Positions 1 to 5,405 of a stretch of DNA of 5,635 nucleotides are shown piece after piece. Each line of letters begins with the position of its first letter. The first letter of the stretch is position 1. The notes under the pieces were generated by a model. It was not told the origin of the DNA. It did no database searches and saw nothing but the letters and a program-made list of their open reading frames with translations. Made by a program: the position numbers and the translations under genes. Origin of the DNA: Ignavibacteria bacterium (lineage in GTDB: Bacteria; Bacteroidota; Ignavibacteria; Ignavibacteriales; Ignavibacteriaceae); assembly GCA_029863735.1 (NCBI GenBank), contig JAOTUT010000121.1:1-5635 (forward strand). The letters are read 5' to 3'.

Positions 1-93
1 TACAGAGTTAATAATAACTTCTGGATCACCAACGAGCTTTCCTTCTACTAGTTTTGCAATTTCAGATAGCTTAATATTTAAACTTTTATTCAA
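1..93 (-). CDS. lpxD: LpxD, UDP-3-O-acylglucosamine N-acyltransferase, N-terminal 31 codons
   Basis: LpxD adds the second acyl chain, at the amino group, in lipid A synthesis in the cytoplasm. Only the first 31 residues are here; the gene runs off the left edge. The segment IKLSEIAKLVEGKLVGDPEV, followed by IINSV, matches the N-terminal uridine-binding domain opening of LpxD (E. coli has IRLADLAQQL, then LHGDGDIVITGV). Position after skp is the classic skp-lpxD order. The most likely start is TTG at 93, overlapping the skp stop by 8 bases, with a weak GAAAGA 7 bases upstream. An ATT start at 75, giving the common MKLSEIAK opening, is less likely because no ribosome site precedes it. The acyltransferase repeats are outside the window, so identity rests on a short match plus context. 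Confidence 0.78.
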   Translation of the reverse strand, partial: MNKSLNIKLSEIAKLVEGKLVGDPEVIINSV

Positions 94-604
94 GTTTTAA
101 TCTTTCAATTACTTTCGCCGTAAGATCATAATCAGGTTTAGCATAAAGAAAAATTATATCACCACTTCTGTCAAAAACAAAATCTAGCTCTTCTTCAGTT
201 GCTATCTCTTGAATTATTGTGAATACTTTGTTCTGGATAGGCTTCATTACTTCATTTTGCTTCTGAAATAATTCTCCGTTTGCTCCAAACTTTTTATCAC
301 GATAGTCGCCTAATTCCTTTTGAAGCTTTGCAATTTCCGCAAGGGCTTCTGAATTGGTTTGTTCGGTCATAATTAGTTTTCTTTTCTCATAATCATCCTG
401 CTTCGCCTTTAGTTCAGACTCCATTCTTCTTACTTCCGTCTGCCATTCCTGAATTAAAGCGTCAATCTTTTGTCTTGCATCCTGCATATCGGGGGAATTA
501 TCCAAAATTGTATCTGAATCAACATAACCGATTTTTAACTGAGCAATGCTAATTGAGGATAGAAGTGAAAAAGTAATAAGAAAAGAAATGAATGTTGATT
601 TCAT
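86..604 (-). CDS. skp: Skp/OmpH-family periplasmic chaperone, second copy
   Basis: This is a second Skp-type chaperone of 172 residues. It has a signal peptide (MKSTFISFLITFSLLSSISIA, cleaved after Ala21 in an S-I-A context), then KIGYVDSDTILDNSPDM as the start of the trimerising body. A strongly charged Glu/Lys/Arg helical stretch (about 40-115) would form the tentacles. The return segment is DFVFDRSGDIIFLYAKPDYD, with a C-terminal helix. The start is ATG at 604 with GGAG 5 bases upstream. Compared with the first copy, the body strands are well kept, while the tentacle region has diverged (more Arg/Glu here, more Gln there), which could mean different client preference or mixed trimers. Its stop codon lies inside the start of lpxD, so the two are probably cotranslated. 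Confidence 0.92.
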   Translation of the reverse strand: MKSTFISFLITFSLLSSISIAQLKIGYVDSDTILDNSPDMQDARQKIDALIQEWQTEVRRMESELKAKQDDYEKRKLIMTEQTNSEALAEIAKLQKELGDYRDKKFGANGELFQKQNEVMKPIQNKVFTIIQEIATEEELDFVFDRSGDIIFLYAKPDYDLTAKVIERLKLE

Positions 605-635
605 AAATACTCCGGAGCGTAAAAATTTTTAATTA

Positions 636-665
636 CAGGTTCTTTCTGCAAAGAGAAAGAACCTG
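636..665 (-). promoter_or_regulatory. Perfect 12-bp stem-loop between the two skp genes
   Basis: CAGGTTCTTTCT and its exact reverse complement flank a 6-base loop, making a strong hairpin in the 80-base gap between the skp copies. In the transcript it is followed by TAATTAAAAATTTTTACG, so a T-run comes only about 10 bases after the stem. It is therefore not a textbook intrinsic terminator. It may act as a partial terminator, an mRNA-end stabiliser or a processing site that sets the ratio of the two chaperones. The structure is read directly; the role is inference. Confidence 0.5.
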
Positions 666-684
666 CTCATTAAAACAAATGAAA

Positions 685-1206
685 TTATTTGCCTCTTTTT
701 AAACTATCAAGAACTTTGAAGGTAATATCGTACGAAGTATCTGCATAAAGCAATAATATATCCCCGCTTTTATCAAAGATGAAATGCATACCTTCATCTT
801 TTGCTACTTGCTCTATCGCCGCATAAATTTTCTTTTTAACTGGTTCAAAGATTGTTTCTTGTTTTAGATAGATTTCTCCGTTCGGCTGACCAAACTTCTT
901 GTTCTGGAAGGCGTAAATTTGCTGTTCTTTCTCAATTAATTCCTTCTGTTTAATCTGCTTTTGATCCTCGGTCATAGTGGCTAATTGCTTTTGAACATCA
1001 GCATATTGTTGCTGTAATGCAAGCTTCATAGAATCAACCTGATTTGACCAAATGCTTGTCATTGCATCCAGATCACTCTGAGCTTTAATGGCTTCAGGTA
1101 ATTGGGTAAGAATTATTTGAGAGTCAACATATCCAATTTTTTGCTGATTTTGTGCAAATATTGTTACTGTCGAAATCAATAGAATAAATAAAAGATAACT
1201 TCTCAC
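685..1206 (-). CDS. skp: Skp/OmpH-family periplasmic chaperone, first copy
   Basis: Skp (OmpH) is a trimeric, jellyfish-shaped periplasmic holdase that keeps unfolded outer-membrane proteins soluble on their way to BamA. The 173-residue product has a signal peptide (MRSYLLFILLISTVTIFA, cleavage likely after Ala18) and then KIGYVDSQ, the first strand of the Skp body and the family hallmark. A long Gln/Lys-rich, charged segment follows (about 35-120) that would form the coiled-coil tentacles. The end returns to the body with HFIFDKSGDILLLYADTSYD and a final helix. The start is GTG at 1206 with AAGGA 9 bases upstream. It lies 38 bases after the bamA stop, as expected for the bamA-skp pair. It is clearly paralogous to the next gene: both share KIGYVDS, KKFG, a GE...KQ segment, FDKSGDI or FDRSGDI, and LYA...YD. 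Confidence 0.92.
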   Translation of the reverse strand: MRSYLLFILLISTVTIFAQNQQKIGYVDSQIILTQLPEAIKAQSDLDAMTSIWSNQVDSMKLALQQQYADVQKQLATMTEDQKQIKQKELIEKEQQIYAFQNKKFGQPNGEIYLKQETIFEPVKKKIYAAIEQVAKDEGMHFIFDKSGDILLLYADTSYDITFKVLDSLKRGK

Positions 1207-1244
1207 GTGAATTTTTCCTTATGTTATTGTAAATAGTAAAAAAA

Positions 1245-3728
1245 TTAAAAACCTTTTCCAAATTGAAAATGAAATAACCACTCGGGTGGTAATCCTTGTA
1301 CCTGTTCCCTATCAAATCCATATCCGAAATCGAAGCCTAATAAACCAATAGGATTAATTAAGATTCTTGCCCCGAATCCAACCGATCTCACCAGATTAAA
1401 AATATCTGTTTTCTCAAAACTTTCAAAAACATTTCCTGCTTCAGCAAAAGTTAAAAGGTATAATGGGATAGGTTCAAGAGTGATTGCAAAACGAAGCTCA
1501 GCTCCAATTTTTGAATAGACTCTTCCTCCAATAACTTCTCCAAATATGTTGCGTGAACCAACGCTTCTGTCATCATAGCCTCTTAACGGAACTGTCGCAA
1601 TTATTAATCCATTACCCCCCATATAGAAAAATTCAAATGGCTGGATTGGTGTTCCAGAAACTGTTTCGCGCAAGTATCCAAAATCCGCAAGTGTATACAG
1701 TACTATTCTATTAGAGTTAAAAAGGCGCTTATACCATTCCACTTTAAATAAGGTCTTTAGATAATCTACATCACCGGGAAGTAAGGGCTGTCCTGAAAGT
1801 TCCAAATCAAGAGTCACTATTGAACCAATAGACGGAAAGATTGGATTATCAATATTTCTTCTGCTTAAAGTAGCTCCGATTGTGAATTGTTGAGTTATTC
1901 CCTCCCTGTAGTACTGTTGACCTTGAAGAACATTGTTGTATTGATATCTTAATCTTCCCTGAACATAAAAGAAATCATCTGGCCATTTTAGTCTTCTTCC
2001 AACTCTTAAAGTGCTGCCTGTCTGACGTAAGTCATAAACATATTGCTGACGAGTATCAAAAAAATCAATTCCAACAGAAGTAGGTGTGTCAAACATCCAT
2101 GGCTCAGTAAAACCAACTGTAAACGTACGATAGATGTTTCCAAAACCGAACTGCCAGTTGAAATTTAAGATTTGCCCACCGCCAAGAGAGAAAGGTTCTG
2201 TGATGGAAAAGTTCGTAAGGGTTACACCGATTGAACCACTGAATCCGAAGCTCCCGCTATAACCAACAGATGCATTGAGGTAGTCACTTGATTTTTCTTC
2301 TACGTTGAAAGTAACTGCAACAGTACTATCGCTGTCAAGTTTTGTATCAATGCCTTTTGGTCCGTAAAGACCTTCTGCGCTGAAGTACTGAAGGTTTGCA
2401 AGTTGTTGCACACTTCTGAATAGAAATGCGCGGTTAAAATAATCACCAGGGATTGTGTACAGTTCTCTTCTAATGACTTTATCTTTTGTCTTATTATTTC
2501 CTTGTATTTCTACACGTGAAATTCTAAACTGGTTACGCTCTTCAATTCTTACATGAATATCAATTGAATCAGGGGAAACTTTCTTTTCTTCTGCTTGCGC
2601 ATTAAAAGTTAAATAGCCGTTATCTAAATAGAGAGCGGAAATATCAGATTGCGCTTCATTACCGCGAAGATTCTGTTGAAATTTTTTATAATCATACACA
2701 TCGCCTGTTGTAAATTCCAGTCTTTGATTAAGGACTTCATCCGGATATACTGTATTGCCTTCCCAGGTTATGTTTCTGATTTTATACTGAGGACCTTCAT
2801 AAACATCCAGCACAATTTTTAAGTCTTTATTATCGTTGTAGTAGATTAAAGAATCATCCAAAATCTCTGCATCTCTATAGCCATTCTGTTTGTAATAGTC
2901 GATTATCAGTTGTTTGTCTTTTTCAAAATCTTTGGGTTTAAATTGTGCACTTGTCCAGAACTGCCACCAAACAGATTCGCTTGTCTCTTCCATTTCACTG
3001 GTAAGTTCATCGTCATCAAATACTTCATTACCATTAACTTCAATTTCTCTGACAATTACTTCATCACCCTCCTCAATGTTCAGCTTTAGTAACACTCTAT
3101 CTTTTATTCTTGGAATCAGATTTGAATAAGATTGATCGTCACTTTCATAGAGCAGGTTATATTCATCAGAAAAATCTTTTTTGTTCCTCCAGGTAACTGT
3201 AATATCGCCATCTGAAGTATCCGCACTAAAAAATTCATATATGTTATCAATTATTTTTGCGTTAAGAAATCCTTCCTCAGTATATAAATCTTTAATTCTT
3301 ATTTTTAATTTTGAAACTGCCTGGGGTGAGATTACAGTTCCTCTAAGGAAGGTAATTTTCTTTTCAATTTCGTCTGTATCTATTTCATCATTTCCTTCAA
3401 TAACAACCCTTTCAAGTCTTGGGTATTCTTCAACTTTTATTAGTAAAAAGATACCTTCGTCAATTTCTCTATCAATTAAAATTTTGATGTCAGAAAAAAT
3501 ATTCAGAATCCATAGCTGACGTATTGCGTTTAAAGATTGATCCCCGGGCACCTGAATTTCGCTGCCTACTTTCAATCCGCTGTTTGCGATTATAGTGGTA
3601 GCGTCGGTAGATTTATTTCCTTCTACTGAGATTCCGAGAATCTTATAACTCTTCTGTGTTCCCTGAGGAAAAGCAGAGATAGAAAGTAGACAGGCTAAAA
3701 AAAGAACTAGCAGCCTATAAAATTTCAA
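1245..3728 (-). CDS. bamA: BamA, outer-membrane protein assembly factor (Omp85 family)
   Basis: BamA is the core of the BAM complex that folds and inserts beta-barrel proteins into the outer membrane. The 827-residue product, close to the usual ~800, has a signal peptide (MKFYRLLVLFLACLLSISA, likely cleaved after Ala19). Five periplasmic POTRA domains follow at about 29-100, 101-222, 223-310, 311-396 and 397-479, each showing a V/I-x-GN core; POTRA5 has the very typical GNNKTKDKVIRREL. The barrel spans 480-827 with the loop-6 LRGY motif (715-718) and a terminal Phe as in beta-signals. POTRA2 carries an acidic insertion (about 165-210), and POTRA3 holds WWQFW (254-258). I choose TTG at 3728 because AGGA lies 8 bases upstream and a clean signal peptide follows. 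A GTG at 3779 would add 17 basic residues and overlap uppS by 65 instead of 14 bases. The Cys in the signal region does not form a proper lipobox. Confidence 0.96.
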   Translation of the reverse strand: MKFYRLLVLFLACLLSISAFPQGTQKSYKILGISVEGNKSTDATTIIANSGLKVGSEIQVPGDQSLNAIRQLWILNIFSDIKILIDREIDEGIFLLIKVEEYPRLERVVIEGNDEIDTDEIEKKITFLRGTVISPQAVSKLKIRIKDLYTEEGFLNAKIIDNIYEFFSADTSDGDITVTWRNKKDFSDEYNLLYESDDQSYSNLIPRIKDRVLLKLNIEEGDEVIVREIEVNGNEVFDDDELTSEMEETSESVWWQFWTSAQFKPKDFEKDKQLIIDYYKQNGYRDAEILDDSLIYYNDNKDLKIVLDVYEGPQYKIRNITWEGNTVYPDEVLNQRLEFTTGDVYDYKKFQQNLRGNEAQSDISALYLDNGYLTFNAQAEEKKVSPDSIDIHVRIEERNQFRISRVEIQGNNKTKDKVIRRELYTIPGDYFNRAFLFRSVQQLANLQYFSAEGLYGPKGIDTKLDSDSTVAVTFNVEEKSSDYLNASVGYSGSFGFSGSIGVTLTNFSITEPFSLGGGQILNFNWQFGFGNIYRTFTVGFTEPWMFDTPTSVGIDFFDTRQQYVYDLRQTGSTLRVGRRLKWPDDFFYVQGRLRYQYNNVLQGQQYYREGITQQFTIGATLSRRNIDNPIFPSIGSIVTLDLELSGQPLLPGDVDYLKTLFKVEWYKRLFNSNRIVLYTLADFGYLRETVSGTPIQPFEFFYMGGNGLIIATVPLRGYDDRSVGSRNIFGEVIGGRVYSKIGAELRFAITLEPIPLYLLTFAEAGNVFESFEKTDIFNLVRSVGFGARILINPIGLLGFDFGYGFDREQVQGLPPEWLFHFQFGKGF

Positions 3729-4533
3729 CAGGGGAATCCTTTTTTTGATTTTTGTTTTCAGGATTGTGAATTTGCTCACTCACTTTACCAAACCTTCGCT
3801 CACGTTTTTGATATTGTCTGATTGCCTCATATAAATGATTATCTGAGAATTCAGGCCAATAGACATCGAGAATAACAAATTCGGAATAAGCAATTTGCCA
3901 TAGCAAAAAGTTACTTACTCTGAATTCACCACTTGTTCGTATGATCAATTCAGGTTCAGGCATATTTTTGGTAGTCAGATGATCTGATATAATTTTCTCT
4001 GTAATATTGTCCGGAGTTAGTTTTCCGTCTGCAATTTTATGAGATATATTTTTAACAGCTTCTAATAACTCCCATCTGCCACTGTAACTTAAAGCCAGAT
4101 TTAATGTCATTCGTTTATTATTCTTGGTCCGATCAATATCTTCATAAAGTTGCTTCTGTACGACGGTCGGGAGTGACTCAATGTTTCCAATGCAGGTTAA
4201 TTTTATATCGTTTTTGTTCAATTCATCAAGTCTATCTTTTAGGCTTTTCAGTAAAAGTCTCATCAAAGTAGAAACTTCATCTTTCGGTCTTTTCCAATTT
4301 TCTGTTGAGAAAGTATAAAGAGTGAGGTATTTTACTCCTATTTCAGCACACACTTCAACAATGTCGCGAACGGTTTCAACCCCCTTTCTGTGCCCAGCAA
4401 CCCGGGGCAATCCACGCTTTTTTGCCCAACGTCCGTTCCCATCCATAATTATAGCAATATGAGCGGGGATATCGCCGCTCTTTTTCAATTCTTCCCGAAG
4501 AGCACTATTAGACTGTGTTTTTTTTCTGGCCAA
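3715..4533 (-). CDS. uppS: Undecaprenyl diphosphate synthase (cis-prenyltransferase)
   Basis: The enzyme condenses farnesyl diphosphate with eight isopentenyl diphosphates to give C55 undecaprenyl diphosphate, the lipid carrier for peptidoglycan and surface polysaccharide precursors. It is a cytoplasmic, membrane-associated homodimer. All family motifs are present in its 272 residues: IIMDGNGRWA with the catalytic Asp at 31, GHRKG (47-51), YTFSTENW (73-80), YSGRWEL (150-156), and RTSGEFRVSNFLLWQIAYSE (199-218) with the Arg and Ser that bind IPP diphosphate and the final Glu. E. coli UppS has His where F204 stands; that position varies in the family. A Lys/Asn-rich tail follows residue 250. 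The start is TTG at 4533: the frame closes at a TAA shortly upstream, no ATG precedes the DGNGRW motif except the motif's own Met, and the N-terminal length fits the family. The ribosome site is weak (TTAAGA). The 3' end overlaps bamA. Confidence 0.95.
   Translation of the reverse strand: MARKKTQSNSALREELKKSGDIPAHIAIIMDGNGRWAKKRGLPRVAGHRKGVETVRDIVEVCAEIGVKYLTLYTFSTENWKRPKDEVSTLMRLLLKSLKDRLDELNKNDIKLTCIGNIESLPTVVQKQLYEDIDRTKNNKRMTLNLALSYSGRWELLEAVKNISHKIADGKLTPDNITEKIISDHLTTKNMPEPELIIRTSGEFRVSNFLLWQIAYSEFVILDVYWPEFSDNHLYEAIRQYQKRERRFGKVSEQIHNPENKNQKKDSPVEIL
3737..3740 (-). promoter_or_regulatory. Shine-Dalgarno site supporting the bamA TTG start
   Basis: AGGA, within an A-rich run, lies 8 bases before TTG at 3728 and inside the 3' end of uppS. 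The upstream GTG at 3779 lacks a comparable site. This motif is the main reason for preferring the shorter BamA precursor. Confidence 0.5.
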
Positions 4534-4565
4534 TCTTAAAATCTTAAATTGATGAAGCCTGTAAA

Positions 4566-4592
4566 ATTATAGCCGAAGTCCTATAAAATCAA
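4566..4592 (-). promoter_or_regulatory. Putative promoter for the uppS-bamA-skp cluster
   Basis: A perfect TATAAT (-10) occupies 4566-4571, with TTGATT (-35-like) at 4587-4592. The spacer is 15 bases, shorter than the usual 16-18. The predicted transcript would begin near 4559, about 26 bases before the uppS start. The surrounding 166-base gap is the longest intergenic stretch in the window and is very AT-rich, so a chance match is possible. I see no other clear operator, riboswitch or RNA gene in this gap. Confidence 0.42.
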
Positions 4593-4692
4593 GGTAAACA
4601 AAAACAAAACATTTAAATCAAAAAGATAGGTTAATATTATCTGGTTTGTTGAATGGAATAAAGGCAAAAATAGAGAGTGGAGAAACAATAAA

Positions 4693-4712
4693 AATATTTT
4701 CAGGAAAATATT
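4693..4712 (-). terminator. AT-rich hairpin over the stop codon, possible terminator
   Basis: On the minus strand AATATTTT, loop CCTG and AAAATATT form a perfect 8-bp stem with a 4-base loop, followed by TTTATTGTTT. The TGA stop of the nuclease-like gene (4700-4702) lies across the loop and the 3' arm. The stem has no G-C pair, so it would be a weak intrinsic terminator. Its place at the end of the lexA unit and before a probable new promoter fits a boundary between transcripts. Confidence 0.35.
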
Positions 4713-5128
4713 ACCTGCTGAGTTTGAAGGTTATCCCGGCGACTTTCGACGCTTTCTTCTACTATTCGAGTGAGTTTAATATTTTTTCTGAACTTTTCAT
4801 CCACATTCAATAAAATTTCTTTTACCTGCTTAAAGTAAATGTCAGGCACACCAATAAGCAGCATAATTGGTTTTTCTGATGATCTTGTTTTTCTTGAGGC
4901 TAGGTAATTAATTTTTTCAATAAGATCTGAACTGAAAATATCTTCCTTATTTAATGTTATACCAATCGCGTACTTTTCTTTCTGCCTTCCAATTACGTCA
5001 ACTTTAAACCTGCCAATGTTTTCAGGCTCAGGTAAATATGTTCCAAATCTTCTACTCAATGTGAAGAATCCAAGTCGCCAAAATTCATTGACTAAAAGAT
5101 CTATTGATTTTCTTTCTGAAATGTTCAT
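4700..5128 (-). CDS. Uncharacterised protein with degenerate PD-(D/E)XK nuclease-like layout
   Basis: This is a 142-residue soluble protein that I do not recognise by name. It shows an N-terminal helix with E15 (LLVNEFWRLG), a basic patch (SRRFG), then RFKVDVIGRQKEKYAIGIT. That resembles the helix, D-V-I strand, turn and next strand of restriction-endonuclease-like folds, with D44 in the position of the first catalytic acid. The second strand reads GIT (56-58) where active enzymes carry E/Q-x-K, so catalysis is doubtful. A helix LIEKINYLASRK (69-80) and a hydrophobic strand PIMLLIGVP (87-95) follow, as in that fold. The C-terminus is charged. The ATG at 5128 is chosen for its AGGA 7 bases upstream. 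An in-frame ATG at 5146 adds six residues and overlaps the previous stop by four bases (ATGA), and remains possible through translational coupling. It is the last gene of the presumed lexA unit. Fold and role are inference. Confidence 0.7.
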   Translation of the reverse strand: MNISERKSIDLLVNEFWRLGFFTLSRRFGTYLPEPENIGRFKVDVIGRQKEKYAIGITLNKEDIFSSDLIEKINYLASRKTRSSEKPIMLLIGVPDIYFKQVKEILLNVDEKFRKNIKLTRIVEESVESRRDNLQTQQVIFS

Positions 5129-5135
5129 AATCAAA

Positions 5136-5139
5136 TCCT
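5136..5139 (-). promoter_or_regulatory. Shine-Dalgarno-like AGGA for the nuclease-like gene
   Basis: AGGA sits 7 bases before the ATG at 5128. The alternative ATG at 5146 has only a pyrimidine-rich stretch upstream and no such motif, so the shorter product is preferred. Confidence 0.5.
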
Positions 5140-5142
5140 GCT

Positions 5143-5391
5143 TCATGATGCAAAAGAATCAATTGGAATGCGTGGTGAAAATCTAAATGACTCAATTATC
5201 CTGATGTTCGCAATTTTATTATATTCAAATTTTCTGATTTCATTGGAGTTTCTTATTCGTCCATAAATTACTTTTTTACCCACTATGTTTTTAGATATAT
5301 AATATGGCTCCAAATTAACCTCCTGTAAACCATAGAGAAACTGAAGATTGTTTCTTTTTCTGATAGCCTGGATAAAAATATCTGTTTTCAT
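5143..5391 (-). CDS. Small WYL-like domain protein downstream of lexA
   Basis: This is an 82-residue protein with no family I recognise with certainty. Its layout resembles an isolated WYL domain, the SH3-like fold found in bacterial regulators: an AIRKRNNLQFLY opening, EPYYIS (about residues 28-33), a short GKKVIYGRI strand pair (38-46), EIRKFEYNKIANIRI (51-65), and a closing F-x-P (71-73). The W-Y-L signature itself is not kept; KVI stands at that place. There is no helix-turn-helix, signal peptide or membrane segment, so it is probably a cytoplasmic ligand- or nucleic-acid-binding module. The ATG at 5391 is chosen because AAGGAG lies 7 bases before it. A longer frame from 5418 would overlap lexA and lacks such a site. 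It follows lexA after 14 bases and its stop overlaps an upstream ATG of the next gene as ATGA. The family call is inference; the gene itself is well supported. Confidence 0.72.
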   Translation of the reverse strand: MKTDIFIQAIRKRNNLQFLYGLQEVNLEPYYISKNIVGKKVIYGRIRNSNEIRKFEYNKIANIRIIESFRFSPRIPIDSFAS

Positions 5392-5398
5392 TTTACTG

Positions 5399-5404
5399 CT
5401 CCTT
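5399..5404 (-). promoter_or_regulatory. Shine-Dalgarno site that fixes the WYL-like gene start
   Basis: AAGGAG lies 7 bases before the ATG at 5391 and only one base past the lexA TAA stop. It is the strongest ribosome binding site in the window and favours the 82-residue product over the form starting at 5418. It also shows that this lineage uses Shine-Dalgarno initiation at least here. Confidence 0.75.
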
Positions 5405-5405
5405 A

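Noticed and set aside
1124..1321. Minus-strand 65-codon open frame across the bamA-skp junction
   Set aside because: It lies in another frame of the bamA 3' end and the skp 5' end, has no domain-like composition, and both overlapped genes are certain.
2914..3129. Plus-strand 71-codon open frame inside bamA
   Set aside because: Antisense shadow of bamA with Ser/Leu-rich low-complexity translation and no family resemblance.
3181..3519. Plus-strand 112-codon open frame inside bamA
   Set aside because: Antisense shadow of the POTRA1-2 coding region; Ser/Ile-rich translation mirrors Glu/Asp/Asn codons of bamA, and no ribosome site stands out.
3630..3728. BamA as a lipoprotein because of the Cys in LAC of its signal region
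   Set aside because: The residues before Cys are F-L-A, not a proper lipobox, and the Cys is inside the hydrophobic core with a better signal peptidase I site after it.
4534..4699. Small RNA, riboswitch or LexA operator in the 166-base gap before uppS
   Set aside because: Apart from the promoter-like boxes and the edge hairpin I see only AT-rich sequence, with no conserved aptamer-like pairing and no CTG-N10-CAG or GAAC-N4-GTTC palindrome.
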